From positions 25,721 through 89,720 of the forward strand of contig CANJJS010000008.1 of the NCBI GenBank assembly GCA_947474705.1: a stretch of 64,000 nucleotides of DNA, given 5' to 3'. The DNA comes from Acetobacteraceae bacterium (GTDB taxonomy: Bacteria > Pseudomonadota > Alphaproteobacteria > Acetobacterales > Acetobacteraceae). Under the pieces are notes generated by a model that saw nothing but the letters and a program-made list of their open reading frames with translations, was not told where the DNA came from and searched no databases. How positions within the stretch are numbered: the stretch's first letter is position 1; every line of letters starts with the position of its first letter. This document shows, one piece after another, positions 17,345-27,551 of this stretch. A program made the position numbers and the translations under genes.

Positions 17345-18106
17345 TTACAGGTATTTCGCCGGCCGGATCATCGCGCGCCACATATGCGCGACGGGGCTGT
17401 TGTCGAAGCCGAGGCCTTGCGACGGTTGTTTGAACGCGCGGCCGATGACGTCGGTGAATTCTTCCAGCTCGACTTTCGCATTGGGGTCGAACGAGTAGAT
17501 GTCGTGCAGGGTGATCGTGCGTCCCGACATGTACCATTTGTGGTCGCGCATCCGTTTGTAGTCTTCCTCGATGTAAGGATCGGGCCGGTAATCCGCGCCG
17601 AATGTTTTGATGTAGGACTGTGGGTATTCGTAGCCCACGGACTCGTCGGGGTAAAAGCGAAGTACCTGGTGGGCGCGGATGGCCCAGACGACTTCCTCGT
17701 CGACGTAAGGCTCGATGAGCTGGGCGCCCCAGTATCCATGATCGCCGCGGATGAAGCCGATCGTGGCGACGTCGTGCAGCAGGCAGGCCAGCACCATTTT
17801 GTCCGAAAGTCCCGCGTTCAGCGCGTGTTTCGCGCTTTGCAGCAGATGCGCGGCGGGGCCGAAGCGGTATTTGAAGAAGTCGGCCAATGTCGGCTGGTCC
17901 GGCATTTTCGGCAGCCGCGGGTCGTCGCCCATCAGGACGCGTGCTTTGGGGTTTTTCGTCATGAGGGCGTTGGCGTTTGGTTGTGGGCCGAAGTCGGCCT
18001 CCGCGAGGCTGTAAAGGCGCGACCTGATCACGATCAGATCGAGATCCCGGCTCATTTGTTCTTCCAGCGCATCGGCGCGCTGAGACAGGGTCGGTGTGTC
18101 GTTCAT
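17345..18106 (-). CDS. HD-domain protein
   Basis: A 253-residue soluble protein with an HD metal-binding pattern: His87 (AAHLLQSAKHAL), His111-Asp112 (CLLHDVATIGF), then His123 and His146. HD proteins are usually phosphohydrolases; small HD enzymes of this length also cleave C-C or C-P bonds. The acidic C-terminal half (YIEEDYKRMRDHKWYMSGRT) does not match a substrate class I know. It is convergent with the Hint-domain gene and divergent from the Ni/Co permease. Confidence 0.75.
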   Translation of the reverse strand: MNDTPTLSQRADALEEQMSRDLDLIVIRSRLYSLAEADFGPQPNANALMTKNPKARVLMGDDPRLPKMPDQPTLADFFKYRFGPAAHLLQSAKHALNAGLSDKMVLACLLHDVATIGFIRGDHGYWGAQLIEPYVDEEVVWAIRAHQVLRFYPDESVGYEYPQSYIKTFGADYRPDPYIEEDYKRMRDHKWYMSGRTITLHDIYSFDPNAKVELEEFTDVIGRAFKQPSQGLGFDNSPVAHMWRAMIRPAKYL

Positions 18107-18331
18107 TGGTTTTCTCCCTGGACGGCCACGTTGCCGGGGGAAGCGTGGCAGACAAACGCGGCTTCGTCGATAGCGGCGCGGGATGCGCCGGTCGCGTTCC
18201 TCGCGGGTTGGGGTGTCGTGGCACGGAATGATCTGTCTCGCGGGGGTGTTTCGGGCGCCGCTCCCTCATTGCCGGGCGAGGGGAAATGCCGCACTCTCAG
18301 GGGACGAAGCGACGAAAAGGTATGACGCGCG

Positions 18332-19390
18332 GTGCGTTGGCGGATCATCTCGAACGCGGCGCGGTGGCGGCCGGTTGGCTTATTTCCCGCGCTGATCCTG
18401 GCGAATCTCGCGGCCTGGTACTGGGCCTGGGATGTGTTCGGCGGCCACCCGGCCTTGATGGGAACCGCGCTGCTCGCCTGGGTTTTCGGGTTACGGCACG
18501 CGATGGATGCGGACCATATCGCCGCCATCGATAACGTCGTCCGGAAATTGATGCGCGACGGGCAGCGACCGGTGACAGTGGGGTTTTGGTTTTCGCTGGG
18601 TCATTCCTCTGTCGTGGTGCTGGCTTCGACGGGCGTCGCGGTCGCCTCGGCGGCGATGGCCGGGCAACTGGAGGCGTTCAAAGCCGTCGCCGGGCCCATT
18701 GGCGCCTGTGTCTCGGCCGGGTTCCTGCTGCTGATCGCGGCCATCAACGTCTCGATCCTCCGCGATACGTGGCGCGGGTTCCGGCATGTCGCGCGCGGCG
18801 GGGCGCTGGATGACACCGGACTCGACCCGCTGCTGAACGGCGGGGGCCTTCTGTCGCGGCTGTGCCGCCCGCTTTTTCGCGCCATCGGGCGGAGCTGGCA
18901 CATGTTTCCCCTGGGGTTTCTGTTTGGGCTGGGCTTCGATACCGCGACCGAGGTCGGGTTGCTCGGGATCGCGGCATCGCAAACCGCGCAGGGTCTGTCC
19001 GCCGCGAATGTCATGATTTTTCCGGCCCTGTTCACCGCGGGTATGGTGCTCGCCGATACCGCCGACAGCGCGTTGATGGTGGGGGCCTATGGCTGGGCTT
19101 TTGTCCGCCCGTTGCACAAACTTTGGTACAACCTGACCATCACGGCGCTGTCGGTCTTTGTCGCGCTCTTCATCGGGGGCATGGAAATCCTCGGGCTCGC
19201 CGCGAACCGTCTGGGGCTGGAAGGCGGCGTTTGGTCGGCGGTGGCCGTGTTCAACGCGGACCTGACGCATTTCGGTTTCGCGACGATCGGGATTTTCGTT
19301 CTGGTCTGGGGCATGTCGGCGCTCCTGTTCCGCTGGATGGGGTACGAACGCCCCACCGCCGCCGTGCGTTCGCGCGCCTCTCTCCCCTGA
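18332..19390 (+). CDS. HoxN/NixA-type nickel/cobalt permease (NiCoT)
   Basis: A 352-residue inner-membrane transporter of the NiCoT family with about eight helices. The signature GLRHAMDADHIAAIDNVVRK, with HAMDADH at residues 56-62, binds the metal in helix II. The second motif LGFDTATEVGLLG is also present. A GTG start at 18332 is used. No Ni or cobalamin enzyme gene is adjacent, and the upstream region shows no B12-box, so whether it carries Ni or Co cannot be decided. Confidence 0.9.
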   Translation: MRWRIISNAARWRPVGLFPALILANLAAWYWAWDVFGGHPALMGTALLAWVFGLRHAMDADHIAAIDNVVRKLMRDGQRPVTVGFWFSLGHSSVVVLASTGVAVASAAMAGQLEAFKAVAGPIGACVSAGFLLLIAAINVSILRDTWRGFRHVARGGALDDTGLDPLLNGGGLLSRLCRPLFRAIGRSWHMFPLGFLFGLGFDTATEVGLLGIAASQTAQGLSAANVMIFPALFTAGMVLADTADSALMVGAYGWAFVRPLHKLWYNLTITALSVFVALFIGGMEILGLAANRLGLEGGVWSAVAVFNADLTHFGFATIGIFVLVWGMSALLFRWMGYERPTAAVRSRASLP

Positions 19391-19486
19391 CGGGCGGCCG
19401 CGCCGGGTTTTGTCCGAAACGGGAGACACGAGGGCAATCGCGCGGTAACACTTGTCGCGGCGGGTCCCTGCCCCTAACTGAGCGGC

Positions 19487-20092
19487 ATGAGCACCGATCC
19501 CCACCCGCATGACGGGACCGCCCAGACCGAGCAAGCGCCGGACGCGGCGAACGCCCTCTCTCCCGAACAACTGATGCAGGCCGCCACCGCGCGCATCGCC
19601 GAACTGGAAGCCGAACTGGCGGAAATGAAAGACCGCTGGATGCGGGCGGAGGCCGAGACCTCCAACGTCCGGGCCCGCGGCCGCCGGGAAACCGACGACG
19701 CCCGTCAGTACGCCGTGCAGAAATTCGCCACCGACGTGGTCGAGGCGGCGGAGAACCTGAACCGCGGCATCGGCGCGCTGCCCGCCGCCTCCGCCGGCGA
19801 ACCGGAGATCCTGGTCAAGGTCCGCGAAGGTCTGGCCGGCATCGAGCGCAATTTCACCGGCGTTCTGGAACGCAATGGCATCAAGAAAGACGACCCCTCG
19901 GGTCAGATCTTCGATCCCAATATGCATCAGGCGATGGCCGAGCAGGAAAGCGAGGCGCATGCGCCGGGAACGATCATGCAGGCCTGGACGGCGTGCTGGA
20001 CCCTGCATGGCCGTTTGCTGAAACCGGCGATGGTGGTCGTGGCGAAGGCGCCCACGGCTGAGATCGGCGGTTCCCTGAACACCACCGCATGA
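19487..20092 (+). CDS. grpE: Nucleotide exchange factor GrpE
   Basis: A 201-residue GrpE that releases ADP from DnaK. It has a long N-terminal helix (ARIAELEAELAEMKDRWMRA), the conserved DVVEAAENLNRGI, and the C-terminal beta-domain pattern IFDPNMHQAMAEQES ending in GRLLKPAMVVVAKA. It lies 134 bases upstream of dnaK, separated by a hairpin, so the chaperone genes may have separate as well as shared transcripts. Confidence 0.96.
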   Translation: MSTDPHPHDGTAQTEQAPDAANALSPEQLMQAATARIAELEAELAEMKDRWMRAEAETSNVRARGRRETDDARQYAVQKFATDVVEAAENLNRGIGALPAASAGEPEILVKVREGLAGIERNFTGVLERNGIKKDDPSGQIFDPNMHQAMAEQESEAHAPGTIMQAWTACWTLHGRLLKPAMVVVAKAPTAEIGGSLNTTA

Positions 20093-20115
20093 ACAAAGCG
20101 TCACAAAATCTTACC

Positions 20116-20138
20116 GGCCGCCCTTGCCCAAGGCGGCC
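20116..20138 (+). terminator. Hairpin between grpE and dnaK
   Basis: GGCCGCC at 20116-20122 pairs with GGCGGCC at 20132-20138, and the inner TT/AA pairs shorten the loop. No clear T run follows, so it may attenuate transcription or mark a processing point rather than end transcription fully. Confidence 0.4.
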
Positions 20139-20153
20139 TGGGCTCATACATCT
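20123..20153 (+). promoter_or_regulatory. Weak heat-shock (RpoH-like) promoter candidate for dnaK
   Basis: CTTGCC at 20123-20128 and CATACATCT from 20145, with a 16-base spacer, partly match the alphaproteobacterial RpoH pattern (CTTG then a C-T-A-T type -10). The -35 overlaps the hairpin loop. The match is poor. Confidence 0.25.
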
Positions 20154-20226
20154 TTCCCATACCCTACCAATGGGGACATCCGTGGTGCTTCGGGCCGCGC
20201 ATGTCCGCTGAACGGAGTTTTCGACA

Positions 20227-22152
20227 ATGAGTAAAGTGATCGGTATCGACCTCGGCACGACCAATTCCTGCGTCGCCATCATGGAAGGCAAGGAAGTCAA
20301 GGTGATCGAAAACAGCGAAGGCGCGCGCACCACGCCGAGCATGGTCGCCTTCTCCGACAGTGGCGAACGGCTGGTCGGCCAGGCGGCGAAACGCCAGGCG
20401 GTCACCAACCCGTCCAACACGCTGTATGCCATTAAGCGCCTGATCGGCCGCCGGTTCGAAGATCCGACCGTGGCCAAGGACAAGGCGATGGTCCCCTTCA
20501 ATATCGTGAAGGGCGATAACGGCGACGCCTTCGTCGAGGCCCGCGGCGAGAAATACGCCCCCAGCCAGATCAGCGCCTTCGTGCTGACCAAGATGAAGGA
20601 AACGGCGGAAGCCTATTTGGGTGAGCCGGTCACGCAGGCCGTCATCACGGTCCCCGCTTACTTCAACGACAGCCAGCGCCAGGCGACCAAGGACGCCGGC
20701 CGCATCGCCGGTCTGGAAGTGCTGCGCATCATCAACGAGCCGACGGCGGCCGCGCTCGCTTACGGCATGGACAAGAAGTCCTCTGGCCTGATCGCGGTGT
20801 ACGATCTCGGCGGCGGCACGTTCGACGTTTCCATTCTGGAGATCGGCGACGGCGTGTTCGAGGTTAAGTCGACCAACGGCGACACGTTCCTCGGTGGCGA
20901 AGACTTCGACATGCGGGTCATCGAATACCTGGCGGACGAGTTCCGCAAGGAAAGCGGCATCGACCTGCGCAAGGACAAGCTGGCGCTGCAACGGCTGAAG
21001 GAAGCCGCCGAGAAGGCGAAGATCGAGCTGTCCTCGGCCAAGGAAACCGAGATCAACCTGCCCTTCATCACCGCCGACGCCTCTGGGCCGAAGCATCTGG
21101 TGCTGAAGATTTCCCGGGCGAAGCTGGAAAGCCTGGTGGACGATCTGGTGGCCCGGACGCTCGACCCCTGCCGCGCGGCGTTGAAGGACGCGGGCGTGAC
21201 GGCGGGCGACATCCAGGAGGTCATATTGGTCGGCGGCATGACCCGCATGCCGAAAGTGATCGATGTCGTGAAGCAGTTCTTCGGCAAGGAGCCGGCTCGC
21301 AACGTGAACCCCGACGAGGTCGTGGCGATCGGCGCGGCGGTTCAGGGTGGCGTGCTGAAGGGCGACGTCAAGGACGTGCTGCTGCTGGACGTGACGCCGC
21401 TGTCGCTGGGCATTGAGACCCTGGGTGGCGTGTTCACCCGGTTGATCGAGCGCAACACGACCATCCCGACCAAGAAGAGCCAAACGTTCTCGACCGCTGA
21501 CGACAACCAATCCGCCGTGACCATCAAGGTCATGCAGGGCGAGCGCGAGATGGCGGCCGACAACAAGCTGCTGGGCAATTTCGACCTGCAGGGCATTCCG
21601 CCCGCGCCGCGTGGCGTGCCGCAGATCGAGGTCACGTTCGACATCGACGCCAACGGCATCGTCTCGGTTCAGGCGAAGGACAAGGCCACCGGCAAGGAGC
21701 AGCAGATCCGTATCCAGGCCAGCGGCGGTCTTGGCGAGGCCGATATCGAGCGCATGGTGAAGGAAGCCGAGGCCAACGCCGAAGCCGACAAGAAGCGCCG
21801 GGAGACGGTCGAAGCCCGCAACCATGCGGAGGGGTTGGTCCACTCGACCGAGAAGAACCTCGCCGAGCATGGGGATAAGATTGGCGCCCAGGAGAAGGGC
21901 GAGACGGAGGCGGCGATCGCGGCGGTGAAGTCGGCGATGGAAGGGACCGATGTCGAGGCGTTGAAGGCCGCGACCGAACGGCTCAGCCAGGCGGCGATGA
22001 AGATTGGCGAGGCCATGTATAAGGCCGAGCAGGCCGCCGCGGCCGGTGCGGCGCCGGGTGGCGACGCCGGTCCGAAGGCGGGGCCGAAGGACGACAAGGT
22101 GGTCGACGCCGAGTTCGAGGAAGTCGACGACAAGAAGAAGAAATCGGCCTGA
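20227..22152 (+). CDS. dnaK: Chaperone protein DnaK (Hsp70)
   Basis: A 641-residue Hsp70. The N-terminal ATPase has [43 protein letters not shown] and [12 protein letters not shown]. The substrate domain begins after [14 protein letters not shown], and a Lys/Glu-rich helical lid ends in [17 protein letters not shown] precedes the ATG. With GrpE and DnaJ on either side it forms the complete ATP-driven folding machine. Confidence 0.98.
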   Translation: MSKVIGIDLGTTNSCVAIMEGKEVKVIENSEGARTTPSMVAFSDSGERLVGQAAKRQAVTNPSNTLYAIKRLIGRRFEDPTVAKDKAMVPFNIVKGDNGDAFVEARGEKYAPSQISAFVLTKMKETAEAYLGEPVTQAVITVPAYFNDSQRQATKDAGRIAGLEVLRIINEPTAAALAYGMDKKSSGLIAVYDLGGGTFDVSILEIGDGVFEVKSTNGDTFLGGEDFDMRVIEYLADEFRKESGIDLRKDKLALQRLKEAAEKAKIELSSAKETEINLPFITADASGPKHLVLKISRAKLESLVDDLVARTLDPCRAALKDAGVTAGDIQEVILVGGMTRMPKVIDVVKQFFGKEPARNVNPDEVVAIGAAVQGGVLKGDVKDVLLLDVTPLSLGIETLGGVFTRLIERNTTIPTKKSQTFSTADDNQSAVTIKVMQGEREMAADNKLLGNFDLQGIPPAPRGVPQIEVTFDIDANGIVSVQAKDKATGKEQQIRIQASGGLGEADIERMVKEAEANAEADKKRRETVEARNHAEGLVHSTEKNLAEHGDKIGAQEKGETEAAIAAVKSAMEGTDVEALKAATERLSQAAMKIGEAMYKAEQAAAAGAAPGGDAGPKAGPKDDKVVDAEFEEVDDKKKKSA

Positions 22153-22294
22153 GTTTTCGGGCTCGGTGAGAGTGAGCGTCGCGCCCGTTCTTCGTGAGAA
22201 GGCGGGCGCGATGTTGTTCGGGGGTCACCCCGCACGGCGCGCGATGCGCGGCGCGGGGCACACAAAATGTATCGCCTGGGGACGATGAACTGAG

Positions 22295-23437
22295 ATGGCA
22301 AAAGAAGATTATTACGCCACCCTGGGCGTGGCGCGCGATGCGAGTGCCGACGATCTGAAACGTTCGTACCGCAAGCTCGCGATGCAGTATCACCCGGATC
22401 GCAATCCGGGGGACGCCCAGGCGGAGGCGAAATTTAAGGAATTGAATGAGGCGTACGATGTTCTGAAGGACGATCAGAAACGCGGTGCCTACGATCGTTA
22501 TGGGCACGCGGCGTTTGAGCAGGGCGGCGGCGGGGCTGGGTTCTCGCAAGGGTTCGATTTTTCCACGGGCGATCTGGGCGGGATTTTCGACCAGGTGTTC
22601 GGCGACATCATGGGCGGGCGCCGGGGCGGCGGGCGGACTCGCACGGGCAACGATATTCGTCAGGCGGTGGAAATCGATCTGGCGCAGGCGTTCTCTGGCG
22701 TGAAGGCGGATATTCGGGTACCGACGCGGGTGACGTGCGAGGCGTGTACGGGCACGGGGTCGGAGGACAAATCCAAGCCGGCGGAGACCTGCGGCATGTG
22801 CCAGGGCGCCGGGAAGGTGCGGGCGCAGCAGGGGTTCTTCCTGATCGAACGCACCTGCCCGACCTGTAATGGCGCGGGCAAGACCATTCGCCAGCCCTGC
22901 CGGACCTGCCGCGGCGCGGGCACCGTGCAGCGGGAACGCGCCTTGCAGGTGCAGATCCCCGCGGGGGTCGAAGATGGCACGCGCATCCGAATGACCGGCG
23001 AGGGCGAGGCCGGTGGCCAGGGGGCGCAGAATGGCGACCTTTACGTTCATATCTCGGTCCGGCCGCATCAGTTCTTTCAGCGCGAGCAGGCGAATATTCT
23101 GATGCGGGTGCCGCTGCGGATGACTCAGGCGGCGCTGGGGGGCGATATCGAGGTCCCCGTGATCGACGGCACCAAGGCGAAAGTGAAGATTCCGCCGGGG
23201 ACGCAGACGGGCGACAATTTCCGTCTGCGGGGCAAGGGGTTCTCGGTGCTGCGCAGCGCGGCGCGGGGCGACATGTTCATCCAGGTCGCGGTGGAGACGC
23301 CGCAGAACCTGTCCGCGAAGCAGCGTGAATTGCTGGAGCAGTTCGACGCCGAGGGGCAGAAATCCACCAAGGGGTCGCCGGAAAACGAGGGGTTCTTCGC
23401 GCGGGTCCGGGAGTTCTTCGAGGGCGGGCGGGCCTGA
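22295..23437 (+). CDS. dnaJ: Chaperone protein DnaJ (Hsp40, type I)
   Basis: A 380-residue DnaJ. The J domain carries the HPD motif in [10 protein letters not shown], followed by a Gly/Phe region. The zinc domain has four CxxCxGxG units ([32 protein letters not shown]), then the C-terminal client-binding domains. It activates the DnaK ATPase and delivers unfolded proteins. It is 142 bases after dnaK. Confidence 0.98.
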   Translation: MAKEDYYATLGVARDASADDLKRSYRKLAMQYHPDRNPGDAQAEAKFKELNEAYDVLKDDQKRGAYDRYGHAAFEQGGGGAGFSQGFDFSTGDLGGIFDQVFGDIMGGRRGGGRTRTGNDIRQAVEIDLAQAFSGVKADIRVPTRVTCEACTGTGSEDKSKPAETCGMCQGAGKVRAQQGFFLIERTCPTCNGAGKTIRQPCRTCRGAGTVQRERALQVQIPAGVEDGTRIRMTGEGEAGGQGAQNGDLYVHISVRPHQFFQREQANILMRVPLRMTQAALGGDIEVPVIDGTKAKVKIPPGTQTGDNFRLRGKGFSVLRSAARGDMFIQVAVETPQNLSAKQRELLEQFDAEGQKSTKGSPENEGFFARVREFFEGGRA

Positions 23438-23510
23438 CGCGCGGGGGCTTGTCAAATCGGGGGGCGCGGGGCGTTATCGGCGGCGCGACACTCGAAAGGG
23501 AAGCCATCCG

Positions 23511-24014
23511 ATGATCTCGCGTTTTCTGACCATGGTTGTGGCGGTGCTGGCGATCGGCGTGGGGTTCGCCCGCGGCGGCCTCGCCGAGACGATGACGATT
23601 GGCGCGTTCGCGAAAGTCACGATTCCCGATGCGTGGAACCCACGGGAAATCGAGCGTGGGGTGGAGGCGAAATCGCCGGACGAGGAGGTTTATATTTGGG
23701 TTGAGTCGTTCAACGACGATACAATTCAGACGGTGATGGCGGAGCACGAATCCTATTTCACCCGGCAGGGTGTGACGGTCACGGGCAAAACGAAGACCGT
23801 CGAGGCCACGCGTAACGGATTGCAAATCAAGATTTTGGACGTGCCGGCGATCTGGAAGGGCAAAAGGACGGTTCTGCAATACGCGATCGTGGACGCGGGC
23901 CTGCCCTCGGGACGGAAATTGTTGCTGACGGAATGGGCCTCGCCAGATGGCGAGAAGACTTACGACCCTGACACGACAGCCATTTTGGACAGCGTGGTGT
24001 TGTTCGGGAGATAG
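23511..24014 (+). CDS. Secreted protein of unknown function
   Basis: A 167-residue protein with a clear signal peptide (MISRFLTMVVAVLAIGVGFA, cleavage probably after GGLA). The mature part is a mixed alpha/beta domain (MTIGAFAKVTIPDAWNPREIE, SYFTRQGVTVTGKTK). I choose ATG 23511; the frame extends upstream only through the dnaJ shadow. It lies 73 bases after dnaJ and 13 bases before the phosphodiesterase gene. No family is recognised; it is probably periplasmic. Confidence 0.7.
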   Translation: MISRFLTMVVAVLAIGVGFARGGLAETMTIGAFAKVTIPDAWNPREIERGVEAKSPDEEVYIWVESFNDDTIQTVMAEHESYFTRQGVTVTGKTKTVEATRNGLQIKILDVPAIWKGKRTVLQYAIVDAGLPSGRKLLLTEWASPDGEKTYDPDTTAILDSVVLFGR

Positions 24015-24027
24015 TTGGGAGATCGAC

Positions 24028-25287
24028 ATGCGGCGCGCGATCGTTGTGGTTTTGGACGGGCTTCGGCGGGATTTTCTGACCGAGGCCACGACGCCTCGGC
24101 TCGCCGCTTTCATGCGGCGGGCGGCGTATTTTCCGCGGTTCCGGAGCGCGTTTCCCTCGGCGACGCGGATTGTGTCGGCGACCTTCGCGACGGGGTGTTT
24201 TCCGGCGCGTCATACGTTGCAAGGCAACGCGGTGGCGCTGATGGAGAACGGCGCGCTGGTCGCGCACGATGTGGGGCGGCCGGATTTTCTGGCGCATAAG
24301 CGGGCGGTGACCGGTTGTTCCTTGGCCGTTCCGACTCTGGCGGAGCGGCTGGCGGATCGTGGCGGCGCCATGGTGTTCAACAACGTTTCGCCCGGCGCGG
24401 CGCGGGCGCACGATCCCGATGGGTTTGGGTATGTGTATCACCGGGTGTTTTCCTCGGCGCCGGGTTTGGCGGAAGCGGAGAACCCGTTGAAGGTTACTCT
24501 GGATGCGGCGGGCGACCGGGCCATGACGGAACGTTTCATCGCCGAAGCGGTGCATGGGGCGCGTCCGGCCTTCGGCCTGCTGTGGTGCGGGGAACCCGAT
24601 CACATCCAGCACAATGTGCCCTTGGGCTCGCCCGAACATTTGGCGGTGGTGCGAGAGGCGGACCGGCACGCGGGCATGGTGATGGACGCCGTGGCGGAGG
24701 AGCGGGCGCGGGGCGACGATGTTTTGCTGATCGTCATGTCGGACCATGGCCACGAGACGGTCAGCGGGATCGTGGATGTGGAAGCGGAGTTGGTCGCGGC
24801 GGGGTTGAAGGACTCGGCGGGGTCCGGGGACGTGGTCGCGATGGCGAACGGCACCGCGACGCTGATTTATCTGCATCCGTCGCGCGAGGCCCGGCGGGAG
24901 GCGTTGGGCGCGTATGTGCGCGCGGCGCCATGGGCGGGCGCGGTGTTCGGGCGGGCGGAACTCGGCCAGGTGGGGCATGGCGCGCACAATGCGCTGGCCT
25001 TCGCGGTGGCGATGCGGTCGGATGAAGAGCCGAATGAATTTGGCGTGCCGGGGCGGTCGCTGGCGGCGAAGCCTCGGTGGGACAAGGCGGACCGGTTGGG
25101 GTGCGGGCAGCATGGCGGGCTGGGGGTCTGGGAACAGGCGCCGGTGTTGCTGGTGGAGGGCTCCGGGTTTGGGGCCGGAGAGCGGCGGGAGGACGCGGCG
25201 CGGATTGTCGATCTGGCGCCGACGATTCTGCGGCATCTGGGCGTGGCGGGTGACGGGATGGACGGGGTGGCGTTGGGAACGAGTTGA
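24028..25287 (+). CDS. Alkaline phosphatase-superfamily phosphodiesterase
   Basis: A 419-residue enzyme of the type I phosphodiesterase / nucleotide pyrophosphatase group. It has VVLDGLRRDFLTEATTP for the first metal Asp, the nucleophile region PSATRIVSATFATG (Ser or Thr), WCGEPDHIQHNVPLG with metal Asp and His, and MSDHGHETVSG for the second site. No signal peptide is apparent, so it is probably cytoplasmic. It begins 13 bases after the secreted protein gene. The phosphoester substrate is unknown. Confidence 0.82.
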   Translation: MRRAIVVVLDGLRRDFLTEATTPRLAAFMRRAAYFPRFRSAFPSATRIVSATFATGCFPARHTLQGNAVALMENGALVAHDVGRPDFLAHKRAVTGCSLAVPTLAERLADRGGAMVFNNVSPGAARAHDPDGFGYVYHRVFSSAPGLAEAENPLKVTLDAAGDRAMTERFIAEAVHGARPAFGLLWCGEPDHIQHNVPLGSPEHLAVVREADRHAGMVMDAVAEERARGDDVLLIVMSDHGHETVSGIVDVEAELVAAGLKDSAGSGDVVAMANGTATLIYLHPSREARREALGAYVRAAPWAGAVFGRAELGQVGHGAHNALAFAVAMRSDEEPNEFGVPGRSLAAKPRWDKADRLGCGQHGGLGVWEQAPVLLVEGSGFGAGERREDAARIVDLAPTILRHLGVAGDGMDGVALGTS

Positions 25288-25332
25288 GAACCCGGTCAGG
25301 CGTGCGCCGCCTGCCCAGGTTCTCGGCAGGCT

Positions 25333-26085
25333 TCACATCGCCAGATACCCGCCGTCGACCAGCAGTTCCGTTCCCGTGATGTAAGACGCCTCGTCCGAAG
25401 CGAGGAAAAGAATCGCGTTCGCGACCTCGTCCACTTCCCCGTTCCGGCCCAGCGGCACCGCGCGCAGCATTTTCGCCCGCACCACCGGATCGGCCGTGGC
25501 GCCGGACGTCCGCATCGGCGGCATCAGTCCGGGATGCACGGAGTTGCAACGAATATTGTCCGGCCCGTACTGCACCGCGACCGACTTCGTCATCGTCCGC
25601 ACCGCGCCCTTCGAGGCATTGTACGACATATGCACCATGGTCTGCCCGACCACGCCGGAAATGGACGACAAATTGATGATGGAGCCGCCACCGTTTTGCT
25701 TCATATGCGGCACGCAGGCGGCGATCCCCAGAAACACACCGGTGGAATTGACTTCCATGACACGGTGCCAGATGCCGGTTTCCAGCAGGTCGTTCACGGC
25801 GCTGCCGCTGATGCCGGCGTTGTTCACCAGGACGTCCAGCTTGCCGTATAGCGCGACCGTGTCGGCGGCGACCTTGTTCCAGTTCGCCTCGTCGGTGACG
25901 TTCAGTGGCATGAACACGGCGGTGCCGCCCGCTTTGACGATGTCGGCGGCGACGGCTTTGCCCTCCGCTTCCAGCATATCGGCGATGACGACTTTCGCGC
26001 CTTCCTTGCCAAACCGCCGCGCGGTCGCGGCTCCCATGCCGGACGCGGCTCCGGTGACGATCGCGACTTTTTCCGCCAAACGCAT
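25333..26085 (-). CDS. Short-chain dehydrogenase/reductase
   Basis: A 250-residue classical SDR: cofactor motif TGAASGMG at about 12-19, LVNNAGISG, catalytic Ser in LSSISG and Tyr/Lys in YNASKGA, then the closing ITGTELLVDGGYLAM. Asp36-like VIADM after beta 2 points to NAD. CAGGAGGAAC sits before the ATG at 26085. It is divergent from the luciferase-like oxidoreductase, with about 110 bases between starts, and the two may serve one catabolic route. Confidence 0.88.
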   Translation of the reverse strand: MRLAEKVAIVTGAASGMGAATARRFGKEGAKVVIADMLEAEGKAVAADIVKAGGTAVFMPLNVTDEANWNKVAADTVALYGKLDVLVNNAGISGSAVNDLLETGIWHRVMEVNSTGVFLGIAACVPHMKQNGGGSIINLSSISGVVGQTMVHMSYNASKGAVRTMTKSVAVQYGPDNIRCNSVHPGLMPPMRTSGATADPVVRAKMLRAVPLGRNGEVDEVANAILFLASDEASYITGTELLVDGGYLAM

Positions 26086-26196
26086 GGCTCGTTCCTCCTG
26101 TTCGATAAGCTCGGGCGACCGTGCCACGGCGCGGCGGGCTTGGCTACTCGCGGGTAAGGCGGTTAGAAGCGCCTCATCACTCCTGGAGCAACGCGC

Positions 26197-27402
26197 ATGG
26201 CGCAGCATCGCGGCCTGAAATTCGGCGTCTTCCTCGCCCCCTTCCATCGTCTCGGCGAAAACCCCACCCTCGCGCTGGATCGCGATATCGAGCTGGTGCA
26301 GTGGCTCGACCACCTCGGCTTCGACGAGGCCTGGATCGGCGAGCACCATTCCGCCGGCTGGGAACTGATCGCGCTGCCCGAGCTGATCATCGCCGCCGTC
26401 GCGGAAAAAACGAAGCACATCAAGCTGGGGTCCGGCGTGACGTCGTTGCCGTATCACCATCCCTTCATGGTGGCGCAGCGCTGGGTGCAGCTCGATCACA
26501 TGACGCGGGGACGCGCGATGCTGGGTTGCGGTCCCGGCGCGTTGACCTCGGATGCCTATATGTTGGGAATTTCGCCGGAAACGCAGCGGCCCCGCATGCT
26601 GGAAGCCATGGACGCGATCATGGCGCTGCTGAAAATGGAAGAGCCGGTCACGATGAAGACCGACTGGTTCGAAATGAAGGACGCCCGCCTGCACATGGCG
26701 CCCTGGAGCGATCCGCATTTCGACATCGCCGTCGCCTCCACCATCACCCCCTTCGGCATGATCGCGGCCGGGCGTCACGGCGTCGGCGTGCTGTCGATCG
26801 GCGCGGGCCTGCCCGGCGGTCCCGAAGCCCTCGCCAGCCAGTGGAAAATCGCCGAGGACACCGCCGCCAAGAACGGCAAGACCATGGACCGCAAGAAATG
26901 GCGCGTGGTCATGAACGTCCACGTCGCCGAGGACGACGAAGAAGCGCTCCGCCAGGTCGTCAAAGGCGAACGCCACGAAACCACCTCCTATTTCGAGGAA
27001 ACACTGGGACGTCCACCCGGCCGCGCCGACGATCCGCTCCGCGACGGCGTGAAAATGGGCACGACCCTCGTCGGCTCGCCCGAAACCGTCATCGCCGGCA
27101 TCAAACGCCTGCAAATGCACAGCCAGGGCGGCATCGGCGGCGTGCTGATCCGCGCCAACGAATGGGCCAATCGCGAGCAGACGATGAAAAGCTTCGAACT
27201 GTTTGCCCGCTACGTCGCCCCCGTCTTCCAAGGCTCGCTCGAACCCATCGCCGCCTCCAACGCCTGGGCGCGCGATAACCGGAAGGCGGTGTTCGGCAAT
27301 ACGTTTGACGCCGTGAAGCGCGCCTTCACCGATTTCGGTGCCGCCGCGCCGGACGACGAGGTCATTCGCGCACGCACCTTGGGCGCCCGCCGCGACCTCT
27401 GA
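26197..27402 (+). CDS. Luciferase-like (LLM) flavin-dependent monooxygenase
   Basis: A 401-residue LLM-class TIM-barrel oxidoreductase: FGVFLAPFHRLGENP, HLGFDEAWIGEHHSAGWE, KLGSGVTSLPYHHPFMVAQR and MLGCGPGALTSDA. Members use FMN supplied by a reductase to oxygenate small molecules; this branch resembles limonene or alkane monooxygenase-like proteins. The start MAQHRGLKFG is set by length and divergent context with the SDR. A terminator-like hairpin follows the stop. The substrate is unknown. Confidence 0.85.
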   Translation: MAQHRGLKFGVFLAPFHRLGENPTLALDRDIELVQWLDHLGFDEAWIGEHHSAGWELIALPELIIAAVAEKTKHIKLGSGVTSLPYHHPFMVAQRWVQLDHMTRGRAMLGCGPGALTSDAYMLGISPETQRPRMLEAMDAIMALLKMEEPVTMKTDWFEMKDARLHMAPWSDPHFDIAVASTITPFGMIAAGRHGVGVLSIGAGLPGGPEALASQWKIAEDTAAKNGKTMDRKKWRVVMNVHVAEDDEEALRQVVKGERHETTSYFEETLGRPPGRADDPLRDGVKMGTTLVGSPETVIAGIKRLQMHSQGGIGGVLIRANEWANREQTMKSFELFARYVAPVFQGSLEPIAASNAWARDNRKAVFGNTFDAVKRAFTDFGAAAPDDEVIRARTLGARRDL

Positions 27403-27410
27403 CGAACCGG

Positions 27411-27433
27411 AAGGGGCCGTCCCCGGCCCCTTT
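27411..27433 (+). terminator. Terminator-like hairpin after the LLM oxidoreductase
   Basis: AAGGGGCCG at 27411-27419 pairs with CGGCCCCTT at 27424-27432 around a short loop, ending in a TTT. It lies nine bases after the stop codon and separates the oxidoreductase from the amino acid transporter operon. Confidence 0.6.
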
Positions 27434-27551
27434 CGCCGCGGCCGCGAAATAACCGTGCCACCCCATTGATCTTCACGCGGCCCCGCGGGAGAGTACTGTC
27501 AAAGCGGAACCGGACAGGCGTTTCGCGGGGGCTTTAACAGGAGATCGATCG

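Noticed and set aside
18107..18331. Cobalamin or nickel riboswitch before the NiCoT gene
   Set aside because: A six-base hairpin is present (GCCACG/CGTGGC), but no B12-box or other conserved riboswitch element could be found.
19391..19486. A clear RpoH promoter before grpE
   Set aside because: A CTTGTC is present but the spacing to a -10-like CCTAAC is too short and the ATG too close for a confident call.
20164..21870. A 568-codon minus-strand open frame opposite dnaK
   Set aside because: Long frames opposite dnaK are a known annotation artefact in GC-rich genomes. No start signal or domain is present.
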